Notes under the pieces: generated by a model | Seen by the model: only the letters and a program-made list of their open reading frames with translations | The model's database searches: none | What the model was told of the DNA's origin: nothing | Assembly: GCF_000321225.1 (NCBI RefSeq) | Contig: NW_004450266.1 | Span: forward strand, 6,408,419-6,472,418 | Length of the DNA: 64,000 nt | Source: Odobenus rosmarus divergens | Lineage: Eukaryota; Chordata; Mammalia; Carnivora; Odobenidae | Reading direction: 5' to 3' | In this document: positions 26,419 to 52,245 of the stretch, in pieces | Position numbering within the stretch: the first letter of the stretch is position 1 | How the letters are laid out: each line of letters begins with the position of its first letter | Made by a program: the position numbers and the translations under genes

Positions 26419-26876
26419 GAGAAAAAGAATTAATTATTGCATTAAGTGCATCACTCTATATTCACCCTATAGGCTTGTTTCTCATATGGGCTTCTCTCCC
26501 TTCTCCAAACTCCTACCAATTTAACTTTCTGGGAATGGACCTGAGATGAATCTGGGTTCTTTTGTAAGCAGAAAGCGAAAGACAAAGTTGGGGGCAAAAA
26601 TCAAAGACAGAAATATCGAAAAGGGTAACAAACCGCCTACTTTACCCTGTGGACATCTCTGATCACTCTAGCACCTAATTTCTCCTTGTCAGAGAACTGT
26701 CCTAGCAGACTTATAAAACAAAATGTGAAGCACATTTGACATTTAATAATTCTGTACAAATTATTCTGTATAATTATCCTAGAAAATCCAATTCAACATT
26801 TAGTTATTCTGCCTACAATTTCATGTGTCAGCTTTATCTCCTGGATAAAAAAAGATTTGAGGACCAGCTCATTTTA

Positions 26877-26988
26877 GATTATTTCTTAAGATTTTCTTTT
26901 TAAGTAATCTCTACACCCAACATGGGGCTTGATCCCAAGACCAAGCAAGCGTCGCATGCTCCACTGACTGAGCCAGCCAGGTGGTCCC
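26877..26988 (-). mobile_element. Short SINEC, antisense
   Basis: Compact variant with CTCTACACCCAACATGGGGC and CACTGACTGAGCCAGCCAGG; flanked by 12-bp repeats CAGCTCATTTTA (26865-26876, 26989-27000). Confidence 0.9.
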
Positions 26989-27217
26989 CAGCTCATTTTA
27001 ATTAAAAAAAATTTTTTTGGTAATTTTCAACATATGACACAATATAAATCTGGGCATATTAGTACATAACAGAAAAAAAAAATGAGCTAGCTAGTGAATT
27101 CTCCTAGTTGGTAGAGGCAAAAGAGCTATGGGGAGAAAAGGATGTTGGCATAATCACGCAGCTTTTTAAACCTGTATCTACATTTAATGTCATATATTTA
27201 AGAGTTTCTCCAGAGGC

Positions 27218-27381
27218 AGTAGCTTTCAATATTGATGGCATCTGGTAAGCTTTACAAATTCCCCATGCCAGGCTATATCTCAGACCAATTAATTTGAATT
27301 TCTGGGGACAGAGCCTAGGCATTAATATTTTTTAATGTTTCTAGGTGAATTAAACATGTGGTCAAGATTGAGAATCACTGC
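27218..27381 (+). mobile_element. MER5A-like hAT remnant
   Basis: Contains GATGGCATCTGGTAAGCTTT, TGAATTTCTGGGGACAGAGC and ends GAGAATCACTG, matching the hAT-Charlie/MER5 inverted terminus. Confidence 0.55.
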
Positions 27382-27689
27382 CTTATATTCTCCCTTCTCC
27401 TTTACCCCATCAGTCTCTTCTAAATAAGTAGCATAAAGAATGATATGGAAAAAACATTTAATTTTTTCAAAAGAAGGCAAAAAAGGGAGGGATTTTTTAA
27501 AGAAAAGAAAGGACAAAGACACAAAATGTTTAAAAAAATCCAAATGCAGAAGCAATCACAATACACATCAGTGGACTAAATTAAACAGGAAAAGGGCAAA
27601 GACTAAGTGATTAAATGTTTTTAAAAACCTAAGCTGTATGCTGTTTCCCAGATACACATTTTAAACATAAGACAAAAAAAAAAAAAAGA

Positions 27690-29530
27690 GGTTAACAGTA
27701 AAAGGATGATGATAGTAAAAAGCATGCCAAACAAATACTGATAAAAACGAAGTTGTATGGTTGAATCACTATCAAACAAAATAGAGAATAAGGCAAAAAA
27801 CAGAGCTAGAAAGAAGGAGGCCCACAACGTAACCACAGATTGATCTTGTCAACAAGTAGGTCTAAATTTGTATATACCCAATAACACGGCCTGAAAAACA
27901 CATAAAGCAAAAACTACAAGAAAAAATGGAAAAACAGGGGATTTTAAATTACCAGTAAATGGCAGATAAAGTATATTAAATATCAATAAGCATATTAAAT
28001 ATCTACACACACTATTTAATATTATTCTAATACACATATATTGAACACTGTACCCAGTAACTGAATAATGCACTTTCCAAAGATGAATAGAACATTTGTA
28101 ATACTACAAAAAATATAAAGTGCCTAGGAATAAATATAAAAAGATAGTCATGATCTTTTTAAAATTTTTTAAAGATTTTTATTTATTTATTTGACAGAGA
28201 GAGAGAGAGCACAAGGAGGGAGAGCAGCAGGTAGAGGGAGAGGGAGAAGCAGGCTCCCTGCAGGGAGCCTGATGCAGGGTTCAATCCCAAGACCCCAGGA
28301 TCATGACTTGATGTGAAGGCAGACACTTAACGACTACGAGTCATCCTGGCACCCCCAAATATTCATGATCTTTATAAAGAAAATGATTAAACTCTATTGA
28401 AAAGATCTGAAAAACTCCTAAATAGTGATATACCATGTCCAGGGATAGGAATTCAATACCATAAAGATACCAGTTTTTTCAAAATGATCTACAGAATCAG
28501 TGTAATTCCAATTAAAGGCCAAATACGGTTTTTTTGGAGCTTGTCAAGATGATTGATTAGTTTATGTGGAAGAGAAAAGAATCACAAATTGCCAGGAAAC
28601 TCCTAAGAAAGGGAAGGATTTGTCTTACTACACAGTAAGATTTCTCAAAGAGCTACAGCAATTGAGAGAGTGAGGTGCTGGCACAGGGATAAGCCACTGG
28701 ACTAGAACACACAGAAACATATATGGAAACTTGGTTTATGACAAAGCTGGCAACTGTGATCACAGGAAGAGGAAAGAACTGTTCAATAAACAGTACTGAA
28801 ATAGTTATCCATTACAAAAGAATTGGACTCTTACATTACATTCAGACCTCAATTCCAGGTAGATTAAAGACATATATGTGTAATGCACAATCTATAATAT
28901 TTTTAGAAGATAATAAAGGATTTCTTAAACAAGATTCAAAAGCACAAACCATAAAGGAAAGGACTGAAACTTGACAACATTAAGAACTGTTTATCAAAAG
29001 ACAGTATAAAGAAAAAGGCAAGGAACAAATTGAGAGAAAATATCTGCAACAGTACACTCAAAAAAGGGTAAATATTATCCAGAATATAAAAACACAGATA
29101 TGAAAAGACAACACAATAGAAAATACTATAGAAGAGGAAATAAGTGGTCAATAACCATAAGAAAAGATTCCCAATCTCAATATTTATTAGAGAAAAGCAA
29201 ACTGAAATCACATCAAGATCCCATTTTATATCCATTAGATTCTTAAAATTTTAGAAGTCTAAAAAAAAAAAATCAGGTGTTGGCAAGTATGTGGAACAGC
29301 ACAACCTACTGGTGGGAGTTTAAATTCATTCTCTACAGGCAAAAATCTGGATTTATGTAGCAAAACTGAAGTTAAAAACATGCACTTGCACTATTTCATT
29401 TATACTCCTGAAGGAATATTGAAATCACCCAAAGAGCTTAAAAAATATTAACACTTGGATCCTATTTTCCAGCAATTTTGACTGAATTGGAACATTAACA
29501 CTGAGAAAACACCAAAAAAGCCCAAAACCA
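27690..29530 (+). mobile_element. Old LINE-1 ORF2 (L1M-type), split by a SINE
   Basis: Diverged ORF2 text in order: TATATACCCAATAACACGGC, CATAAAGCAAAAACTACAAG, CAAAATGATCTACAGAATCA, TTCAATAAACAGTACTGAAA, GGAAAGGACTGAAAC. No intact frame. Confidence 0.7.
28160..28356 (-). mobile_element. SINEC, antisense
   Basis: TTTTTTAAAGATTTTTATTT, GA tract, AGGATCATGACTTGATGTGA, CACCCCC end; inserted in an old L1. Confidence 0.9.
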
Positions 29531-32399
29531 AAACCAAAACCCAACTCATCACAGAATAGTTCGATTCCACTGTATTAAGTTGAAAACCATGCAAAAAGAA
29601 ACAATATTTTGCCTACAGGCACACAGATGTGGTAAAACTAACTTTTTTAAAGCACAGAAAAAAATAATTGGCACGGTGGGGAAAAAGGAGGGAGATGGAA
29701 TGAAGAAAGCACAAAGTGGGGAATCAAAGGTACTAATAATGTTCTATTTCTTAAGTTTAGTAGTGAGTACAGATGTGTGCTTTATACTGTCTATATAGCT
29801 TGTGTTATCTGGTATCTATGTGATATTTAATAAAATGAATTAAGCATTACTAATAGGTTACCTATACAAAAAAGAGCAGTACTTCAAGTTCTTGTCAACT
29901 GTAGGCTATCAGTAAATGTTATTATTGTCCTTCCCCAGGGAAAATAAAAGGTTGTCTTGGAAGAGTGGCTGAAAAGAAAAGGCAAGGATGCTTTAGTGTG
30001 CTGCTCATCCTTAATAGTAGTCTGCTACCTCATAAAGAATCTTTAACCTCAGAACTTTAAAGTTTTGGTATCTTTTCTCATAAGCCAACTTCAGGAGTCA
30101 AGGTGGTGTGTACAAACAGCATTCACTTTACAGCCAAACAGATCTTGTTAAAACTACAACTCTGTCCCTTACTGTGTGGCTTTGCTAAGTTTGTTTGTTT
30201 TTTAATCTAAGCCTGGTTTCCTCACATAAAAATAAAAGGTAATTTATTCAACAAATATTTATGGAGCACCTACCATGTGCCAGAGAATGTGCCAGGTATT
30301 ATACAACAATGTACAAGAAACAAACACATGATTTCTGCTCTTCTAAAGGCAAACTAATTCCTACTTCAAATAGTTGCTGAAAAGATTATATAATATAAAA
30401 GAACTTGACATGGTGCCTGAAATATACCTGGTATTCAATAAATGTTTTTTTCTTTCTTTTTCTGCTTGGATCACTTAAAGCTAATAAAATGGGATTACTC
30501 CTTTTAGAAATCCTGTCTCGTGGTCTAATATTACAAAAAACACCAATGAAATAACATATATGACAGTAAAGTACTATACAAATATTATTTGACTTACCAT
30601 ACTGTACAAACATTAGATGTTATTAGTCTGATCTATCATCAGATTAAAATGCTGGCACCTGAATCAAAGTAAAACTATTTTAAAATTATGAACCCAAGCA
30701 TAATTGGCTTCAGATTTCACAGTGTTTTTATATTCTTAATGATTTGACTTAAAATGTATCCTTGTAATATCTGCAATTTTCTTTTAATATGGCTAGCTTT
30801 CAAAGTCACATTATTTTGGTGGCATTTATTATTGTAGGATTTTGTTTTTCCCATTTAAAAATATCTTGCAAATTCATGTTACTGAGAGGCAAAACGGAAA
30901 TAACTTTGTAAGTCAAATAGCACTAGCACAGTACTTTTCACAAGAAAGAAGAATTAACAAATATTTACAGGATGAAGCAAATAGCGCAATTTTAGTCCAG
31001 TTGTGTGGTTGATGGGATTAGAACATTTTGAGAATGCACTCCACTTGGTGGATGCGGTAGGATGGAAAAAACAGCCCAGTCTTCTGAATAAGACCTAGGA
31101 GCAGCAGGCTATATTGGTTCACAGTCTGAGGGATTTTTTTTTTTCCCCCAAACCACGGTGTTGATTCACAAAATTCTCACTTCACAGTGGAAGCAGCAAA
31201 AACACGGTATCGAGTCAGTTATCTTCTCAGTGCCCTTAAAAACAGATTTGCTTCTCTTAATCTAGTGTGGCACTTTCTTTCTCCTCTTTAATTAGTTTTT
31301 TAATTGAAAAAGTAATGTATCTGGTTAAAATTGGGAGAAGAAAAGTTAAATTTTGTAACACACTCTGATAGATGATTCATGAGAAAGAGCACCCACACAT
31401 ACTGCTGACAGAAATAAAAGTTGGTGCAAACTCTCTAGAGAAAAAGAGAACAGTGACTGCCTGTGGCAAGGAGAACCAGGCTAGCTGGGAGTCAGGGGTG
31501 GGAGGGAAACTAAACTAATTTTTACTTTACGCCCTTTGTAACTTTTGAACAGTGTAACTTTTACATATAATTTTTGTTTTTAGGCAATACAAGCAGATGA
31601 TTAAAAATTCAAAGCATACAGAACAGTAGGCCCTGTGCACAGGGCAAACACTAGTGTGAGTCTCATCTACTTTCCTAAATATGCCCAGGGCCTTTTTTAC
31701 ATTCAGAAACTGAACCTCCTTAACAGAAATAAACATCCTCAACAGAAAAGGACTGATCTCTTAAGGATGAAGGTTCTGCAAAGCTAAAAGAGCCCACAGA
31801 AAATATTGATCAACAAGTATCCAAGTGTCCCACCCCCATAAGAAGCTTGCAATCTAGATAAGGAAACAAAATAGATGTTTAAAAAACAAACAAACAAAAA
31901 ACAGTAAAGAACAACTGAATGTCCAAAGAAGCTATAGCAACTGAACACAAAGACGACAGGACTTGGAAGAAGGAAAAGCTTAATGTCAGCTAAAGAAGCT
32001 ATTTAGATAGGAGGTTTGACCTGGGTTAGCCCTCATAACATCTAAAAAGTTTAAAAGAAACAGGTAAGAATATTAAAAAGTGCAAACATCAAGCAGAACC
32101 AAAATGATGTGTGCCGCAAGTAACTTAGCCATAAAAACTTACAAGCACCCAAATTCCTGAGGTCCAGTAACTTCTTGTTACTATTTCTAGAATGCATAAC
32201 AATTTGGAAAAGAGAAAGTTTTGGTGCTTATATCACATGCACATTAAGTTTTCTTTATTTTTGAGTAACAATTTTAAGTTTTCATATGTGTCATCTCACT
32301 TAATCCTTATAACCTGTAAGCACTGTGTCAATCACATTTTACAAGTGAGGAAATTTAGGATTGTTGTGGTAAAAAGCAGTCCAAAATGACCTGCCTTTT
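29531..32399. other. Intron 5 stretch, mostly unassigned, with MIR and L2 scraps
   Basis: A MIR fragment (+) lies at about 30115-30240 (TACAACTCTGTCCCTTACTG TGTGGCTTTGC) and a reversed L2 end at 30238-30355 (TTATTCAACAAATATTTATG GAGCACCTACC). A reversed MIR end lies near 32250-32365. No exon or RNA gene seen. Confidence 0.5.
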
Positions 32400-34029
32400 T
32401 CTTCTTTTTTTTCCTTTTTAACTCTCACCTTTGGCCTGACAGAGGGGGAGTTCTGCAGACCCACTCCTCAGTGAAATTGAAGAAAGTTACAAAATAAAAA
32501 ATAAAAACACAAACCTTGACCCCACCCTAGCCATTCAAAGTCCCTGAAAATGGTCCTAAGGACATACAGCAAATGAAGAAACATCTATTCAAGAAAATCA
32601 ACTAAAACTTGGTAAGGACAAGTGGTATTTGAATGACAACCCACTCCCCCTCCCTTTCCCATCAAAGCTCAGCATGACAGAAACTCCACTCCAGACTGAT
32701 AAAACAGCCAAAGACAGAGGGCCCTTTTTTTTTTTATTATTATTATTGTGTTCAGTTAGCCACCATATAGTACATCATTAGTTTTTTATGTAGTGTTCAA
32801 TGATTCATTATTTGCGTATTAACACCCAGTGCTCATTATAACACATGACCTCCTTAATACCCATCACTGGGCTCACCCGCCCCCCCCCAATCCCCTCCCC
32901 TCTGAAACCTTCAGTTTTTTTCCTAGAGTCCAGAGTCTCTTATGGTTTGTCTCCCTCTCTGATTTTTCTCATTCAAGTTTTCCCTCCCTTCCCCTATGGT
33001 CTTCTTTATGTTCCACATATGAATGAAACCATATGATAATTGTCTTTCTCTGCTTGAGTTATTTCACTTAGCATAATCCCCTCCAGCTCCGTCCACGTCG
33101 ATGCTAATGGTGGGTATTCATCCTTTCTGATGGCTGAATCATATTCCATGGAGCCCAGCCCCCCCCCCCACTGGGGGCAGGGCAACTCCGCCCAGAGGGC
33201 TCTTTTTGAACCGCAGCTCCCAGTAGGATTACCTTAGTAGGAGGGGCAGCATGCCAGCATTTCTCACCTTGCCCACGGCTGCCTGTGGCTAAAGCTAAGT
33301 TCTGGGTGAGTGCGGCCAAGAGGTGGGGGCTCCCTTCTTCTGCCCAGTCGCCACTGGTCAGAAGGAAGCTCTGCCTTGGGCAAGGCACTAAGAATACCAG
33401 GCCCTGATTCTCTTGCCCAGGCTCACGGGGTGGGCAAGGCAAGCCTAGGAGACCTGGGGCTGCATTGAGCTCGGTTCCTATTTCAGGATGTCACTTAGTG
33501 TCCATTGTCCCTGCCTCCAGCACTAGAGCCTTGTTCAGAGATTTCGTCTGGGGATAGAAGCAGGCCATAAAATACTTCCCCAAATGTCTTTTTTAAAGGA
33601 ACTGACTTCATTTGCAACAGAGTGTGGAAAAGTTCAAACCTAAGGGTGCTCTTAAAAAAAAAAAAAAAAAAGGCAAATGGGAGGTCTTGGACATTGGAGA
33701 TAAAGGACAAACTGCAGACCTGCTAATATGCTGGAGAGAAACAGAGAGACAGCAGGGAGGAGACCTTTTGGGCTCAGGATAAATTTCAAACACTGACTTT
33801 GTGAAGTATACCTTTAAAGGAGCCTGAATTTGACTGGATCAGTCTATGAATATTGCTGAAACAATAGAGCAATCAGCCTGGAATTAGTTGAGTTTCAGAG
33901 CTGGGTGTGGTCTGGAAAAGAGACTGCCAAAGAGCCCGGCCAGAACCAATGCCACCACTAGGAGATTGTAGTCAGTACCCAAGACTGTGCCAGCCAGGGG
34001 CATAATCAGAGGCTTAACATGGCTAGGGG
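32400..34029 (+). mobile_element. Probable old LINE-1 5' region, split by a younger L1
   Basis: GAAACTCCACTCCAGACTGA and GTCCCTGAAAATGGTCCTAA resemble the 5' region of old L1 elements. This text resumes after the L1 insertion at 32730-33192. Assignment is from memory and tentative. Confidence 0.4.
32730..33192 (-). mobile_element. LINE-1 3' end, antisense, with 41-bp non-L1 5' end
   Basis: Poly-T, TTCAGTTAGCCACCATATAG, AACACCCAGTGCTCATTATA and on to ATTCCATGG is reversed L1 3' UTR/ORF2. The last ~41 bp (33152-33192) are GC-rich with a C11 run and not L1-like. Flanking repeats CAGAGGGCCCTTTTT / CAGAGGGCTCTTTTT (32715-32729 and 33193-33207) bracket both parts as one insert. Confidence 0.8.
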
Positions 34030-35125
34030 GATGCAGGGGATAGATCTGTTTCTAAAATAGAAAAGGAACTCCCATAACTCAACAACAAAAATACAAGACA
34101 ATTAAAACACTGACAAAAGACTTAAATAGAATTTCTCCAAGGATATACAAATGACCAAGAGGCACACAAAAAGATGCTCAACATCCTTTGTCATTAAGGA
34201 AGTGCAAATCAAACCCACAATGAGATACTGCATCCATTAGAATGACTATAATCAGAGACTGCAAATAACAAGCACTGGCAAGGATGCAGTGAAAGTGGAA
34301 CCCTCAGGGCGCCTGGGTGGCTCAGTCAGTTAAACGTCTGACTCCTGATTTCCACTCAGGTCAGGATCTCAGGGTCGTGAGGTTGAGCCCCACACAGGGC
34401 TCTGTTCACTGTGGAGTCTATGGAGATTCTCTTCCTCTCCCTAGCCACCCCCGCTCGCACATACGTGCTCGCTCTCTCTCCAATAAATAAGTAAAATCTT
34501 AAAAAAAAAAAAAAGTGGAACACTCATACATTGCTGGTGGGAATATAATATGGTGCAGCCACTGTGGAGAATAATTTGGCAGTTTCTCAATAAGTTAAAC
34601 ATAGAATAACCATATGACCCAGCAATTCCACTCCTAGGTATATACTCAAAAAGAACTGAAAACAAGTGTTCAAACAAAAACTTGTACACAAATGTTCACA
34701 GCAGCATTATCCTTAATAACCAAAAAGTGGAAACAACTTAGTGTCTATCAATGAATGGTTAAACAAAATATGGTATATCCACACAACATATTAGTTAGTA
34801 ATAAAAAGAAATGAAATTCTGATAATATGCTACAAAGAAGCCAGGCACAAAAGGCCATATATCATGTGGCCAATATAACGATTCCAATTATATGAAATAT
34901 CAAGGACAAGAAATCCATAGAGCCAAAAAGTAGACTAGAGGTTACTAGGGGCAATGGGTAATGGGAATGGAGAGCTTTTACTATAGAGTTTCTGCTGGAG
35001 TGATGAAAAGGTTTTAAGAAACAGAGAGTGGTAATGGTTGTACAACACTATAAATATAATTAATAGTACTGAATTGTACATTTAAAAATGGTTAAATGGG
35101 AAATTTTATGTTACATATATAACCA
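34030..35125 (+). mobile_element. LINE-1 distal ORF2/3' UTR, split by a SINE
   Basis: AAAAAGATGCTCAACATCCT, ACATTGCTGGTGGGAATATA, CCCAGCAATTCCACTCCTAG and GAATTGTACATTTAAAAATG: older L1 3' end with broken frames. Confidence 0.85.
34307..34513 (+). mobile_element. SINEC inside L1
   Basis: GGGCGCCTGGGTGGCTCAGT head and A-tail; 13-bp flanks AGTGGAACCCTCA / AGTGGAACACTCA. Confidence 0.93.
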
Positions 35126-35489
35126 CACACACACACATGCAAGCAAACCAACCTAATGCCAAACTTCAACATACAGTATGAGATGCAGCATGAGAATCTT
35201 AGCACGAGACTCTTCACAGTAGGAGATTCAGATATAAAATTACATGTCTTCTTGGGTTCCATTTAAAAGGCTTACTCTTTCAGTTCATTCTCAGCTTTAA
35301 AAAGTATTTAAATGCATAAATTCTAAGGCTTGAATAATGTTCCTATTATATGAAGTATTAATCTTAGATTTTCTCACCCTAATTTCATAATGTGTGACCA
35401 TTTATCACACTTTGGCATAACAGAACTGTAATTTTAAAAGCTCAAATGTGAATTACACATTTACATATAAATTGTAAATGTCCAAAAGC

Positions 35490-36225
35490 AAAAAGCAAAC
35501 CCATAATGAGAAACAATTTCATACCCTCTAGGTATGCCTATAATAAAAAAAGGAAGGGCAATAATAAGGGTTGGCAATGATGTGGGGAAACTGGAACCCT
35601 CATGCATTGCTGGTGGGAATATAAAATGGTGCAGCCACTTTGGAAAATGGTTTGGCAGCTTCTCAAAATATTAAACACAGAGTTACCATATGACTAAGCA
35701 ATTCCACCCAAGAGACATGAAATCATATGCTCATCGAAATGTTTTCACAAATGTTCATAGTAGCATTATTCATAATAGCCAGAAGGTAGAAACAATCCAA
35801 ATATCCATCAACTGCCAAATGGATAAACAAAATGTGTACATCTACACAATAGTATACCAGTTGAATATAAAAGGGAATGAAGTACTGATAAATGCTACAT
35901 CATGAATGAACCTCAAAAACACTGTGCTAAGAAAAAAAACAAACACATAAGACCATATGTTGTATGATTCCATTTATATGAAGTGCTCCCCAAAAGACAA
36001 ATCTATAGAAAGTAGTTTAGCGTTTACCTAGAATGGGGAGGGCAATGGCAAGGGACTGCTAATGGGGACCAGATTTCACTCTGGGGTGATGGAAAGGCTC
36101 TAAAATTAGATTTGTAGTGATTCATGGCTGCACAATCTTGTGAATATACTAAAAACCATGGAACTGTATTTTAAGTGGGTAGATTTTATGGTATATAAAA
36201 TATATTTCAATCAAGTTAAAACCTG
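35490..36225 (+). mobile_element. LINE-1 distal ORF2/3' UTR
   Basis: CATTGCTGGTGGGAATATAA, ATGACTAAGCAATTCCACCC, TATCCATCAACTGCCAAATG, ending TTTTATGGTATATAAAATAT. Similar in age to the neighbour at 34030. Confidence 0.83.
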
Positions 36226-36872
36226 CTCCATCTTTTCGTTCCTATAGCCATCTGACTTTATTTCTTATCATTCACCAAAATGAACTTTCTAATTTGTCCA
36301 TCTACAGTCCATTGAAAACCCCACACTCATTTCAATTGCTTGACTCTGCTCACATTGTTCTCCTACTGGGAATATTCTCCCTAGGTTACACTCCAGTCAC
36401 ATATTCATTTTGAAGATTTTCCTGCCCAAGTCAATCCTCATTGACCTAATTTTCCTCTATATTCCATACCACTTGCAATTGTTAAGACTGTAACCTCAAA
36501 TATATACATAAAGCAGTTTCATCTTATGCTCCATCAACAGCTAATTTTTGCCATAATCTCTAATTCTTGCCTTTAATCTCTTTTATCTTCTCAGAGACAA
36601 GCTACTATCTTGAACACAGGTGGTACAAATGTCTGCTGAATAACATATGCATGCCTTAATGCAACTTTCTACATATGTGTTCAGTAGTACCCAAACCTTA
36701 ACAAATAGCCCAAGTCTTAAAGTAGGAAGCAGAAATGAAGAAAAAGGAAACTAAAATGATGGGACATGCTATCACTTCTCAACAGCGTATTAGAGAAGTG
36801 TACGTTTTTATTGCACATTTCAAGATGGCCTTTTACTGCTGCCGTCAAACCTGGGTGTACTAGGCATCCTAT

Positions 36873-36998
36873 CTTTTTTCTTTTTAAGTAGGCTCCACAG
36901 TGTGGAGCCTAATGCGGGGCTCGATCTCACAACCCTGAGATCATGACCTGGGCAGAAAAGAGTCAGACACTTAACTGACTGAGCCACTCACACGCTCC
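36873..36998 (-). mobile_element. Short SINEC, antisense
   Basis: TTTTTAAGTAGGCTCCACAG ... CCTGAGATCATGACCTGGGC ... ACTGAGCCACTCACACGCTCC (diverged end). Confidence 0.85.
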
Positions 36999-37018
36999 AA
37001 GAGTAGGTTTTTGTTGTG

Positions 37019-37215
37019 TTTTTTTTTTTTTAAAGATTTTATTTATTTATTTGACAGAGAGAGACACAGTGAAAGCAGGGGGGCAGGGGGAGTGAGAGGG
37101 AGAAGCAGGCTTCCCACGGAGCAGGGAGCCCGATGAGGCGCTCGATCCCAGGACCCTGGGATCATGACCTGAGCTGAAGGCAGACGCTTAATGACTGAGC
37201 CACCCAGGCGCCCCC
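37019..37215 (-). mobile_element. SINEC, antisense, near consensus
   Basis: Poly-T, TAAAGATTTTATTTATTTAT, GGGATCATGACCTGAGCTGA, GAGCCACCCAGGCGCCCCC. Close to the consensus, so fairly young. Confidence 0.93.
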
Positions 37216-38616
37216 AAGAGAATAATTTAAATATGAAACTCCACTTACTCCTAACAGTGGGGTACCAAGATTCAAACCCCAATGCCTTTATAGGCAGTCA
37301 GGACAAAATTAACACAATGAAGAATGGAAGTACTGTACAAACATGTGTGAGGTGGGATAAGAAGGTCCTGCTTTCAAAGGATAGAGGGTTGGCAGGGGCA
37401 GAAGACAAGCTGCTGAAAGCAACAAAGACAGCGGGTCATAGCAAAAAGCCACAAATTGCTGAGATCTGATCTAGAGCCTGACGGTAGGAGCCTAGGACTA
37501 ACAAATTCAAAAGCATTTCTTTCTGGTACCCTGAATAGGCAAGTCTAATTCCACTAATGGGAAATTCCTCAACCTGGCCCTGAAAGGCTACCAACATTGA
37601 ACACTTCTCATTTGTTTAGCTTCAAAAGTACGTATTTCCCCCTTCCTCTGTATTTATACTTACCTGGTAACTTGCCTTGTGTTGTTTAAAGGCCAAAACA
37701 CACATACTGTACTCATTCAGACTTGCTTATGGGACTTCCCTGGTAGCAAAGTAGTTATCTCCAAATGTATCATTATTTCAGTTTGTTACAGATTTTTTTT
37801 ACTTGCTTAATTTGGGTCTCTTTAATAATTACTTTCTTATTTGTAAAACTCCTTTAAATTATACCTTTCCTTCCCATCATTTCCTTTTTAATATTCAGTG
37901 GTTTAGATTAAGGGATTATGAAATGTATTTAAGGTGGGTAATTCCTCACTTCAACATTCAGAAGACTATTAAGGTACAAAGAGAAAATAAATAATATAAA
38001 CGCCTAGAAGAGAATGTTTTTCACAATTTATGCACTGTTATTTTATCATTTGCTGCCTTTTTTGAACTCACATTTATAGATGCTAACAATCCCAGTTTAA
38101 ATGTTCAACGAGGCATTTTTATTCTGCTTTTTGCAGAAGGCTATCAAGATTTCTTCAAACTATGTATGAATACAGACAGCATTTGATTATCATTTTAAAT
38201 AATGACTTCAACACATCAGGACAACTTCTCCCAGTGAATACTTTGTTCAATAATAAGAAGAGAAAGCATCATTATCAAGAGTCCAAATGTACTGAACCAG
38301 AACAAAGCAGTTACACACAGGTCTTGTCATTTGATGGAATCACCGAGATGTATAAATAAGAATCTTGACTTCTTAATCACTGAATAAATGAAAGAAATAC
38401 AAAAAGCACCATTTATCAACATACATTTCTCTCTGCCCATTATTACTACTGGCCAATGATGTTAAATAGGTTGTGAAATTGGTAAATGAAAGGCTTTCAA
38501 CTGCCTACAAGTAAGAAAAACTGGTAACTTTTAAATAATGTGCAACAAGGGCAAGCTGACAATGCCTGGCATATACCAGGAGCTCAAAAAATTATTGCTG
38601 AACAAGGAATTAAAAT
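37216..38616. other. Intron 5 stretch without recognised feature
   Basis: No exon, RNA gene or confident repeat seen. Open frames here (37803-37994, 38162-38359) are short and unrecognised. Confidence 0.5.
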
Positions 38617-38627
38617 CAGAGCCTTCA

Positions 38628-38835
38628 GGGGCGCCTGGGTGGCTCAGTTGGTTAAGCGACTGCCGTCGGCTCAGGTCATGATCCTGGAGTCCCAGGACTA
38701 AGTCCCAGGATCGAGTCCCACATCGGGCTCCCTGCTCGGCGGGGAATCTGCTTCTTCCTCTGACCCTCCCACCTCTCATGCTCTTTCTCTAATAAAGAAA
38801 ATCTTTAAAAAAAAACCAAAAAAACAAAAAAACCC
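38628..38835 (+). mobile_element. SINEC with small internal duplication
   Basis: GGGGCGCCTGGGTGGCTCAG head. The middle repeats AGTCCCAGGA (in AGTCCCAGGACTAAGTCCCA), a local duplication. Flanks CAGAGCCTTCA / CAGAGGCTTCA (38617-38627, 38836-38846). Confidence 0.93.
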
Positions 38836-39309
38836 CAGAGGCTTCATGAGGTATATGGAACATAAATAATTTCTTATAAAATAAATGTGTTCTTTAAAGA
38901 CTTTGGAAAAGAAAATACGCTAATGTATGTTTTCTTATTTTATCTTTTAAAATATAACTTACATCCAAAAATATTAACTGGGGGTTGAATGTGCATGAAA
39001 GAGATCCTAAAAGCTTTATTAATCTCTTCAAGTGTCTCTAGTTCACCAATTCACAGTTATATAAGGAAAGCAAATGGAATACTAATTTAAAATTCATTCC
39101 TTTCAGTCAAAATGTCAGTAATATAGCCAGTAGAACAGGAAATCGGAGAAGTTTGAATTTTCTATATCTGTTCTTTAAGGTTTACTATTGACAAATTTTC
39201 AAGTTTTAGTTATGGTCTATCCACACAACCATTATTAAATTTAAAGCAAACCCTCCGAAGAAAAATATCAAAGAGCAACCTATCCCTCAAGATGGGAAGC
39301 ACAACTTAC

Positions 39310-51877
<12,568 letters not shown>

Positions 51878-52245
51878 CGCGCGGCTGCCCCAAGCCTTCC
51901 TCGGGAGCAGCCCCGATCCCGGCGGGTGCGGACCTTGCCTATGGTGAACCTCCCCTCTCGATTGCTCCCCAATTCTGGGCTGCAGCCCTGCAGGCAGGCG
52001 CTCCACGCCCCCCAACCCCGGCTGCTCCCTTCCCCTTCAGGGGCTCCAGCTCTATCCCCACAGAGCCTCCCCCTGAGCTTCCCTCTCCCGTGACTGGGCG
52101 GAGACAACAGAGTCAGCGGCGTAAGCCCAAAAAACCACGCGCCGTAGCCGGCCGAGGCACCTCACGGTCCCACGTAGTTTCCCAAACCCACAGCCCAGAC
52201 CGCCCCCACTAGCTGAAACACGCGGGGCCGCCGCCAGTACGTCGC

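Noticed and set aside
33104..33442. 112-codon minus frame
   Set aside because: Crosses the L1 insertion junction and the C11 run, so it cannot be an old coding unit.
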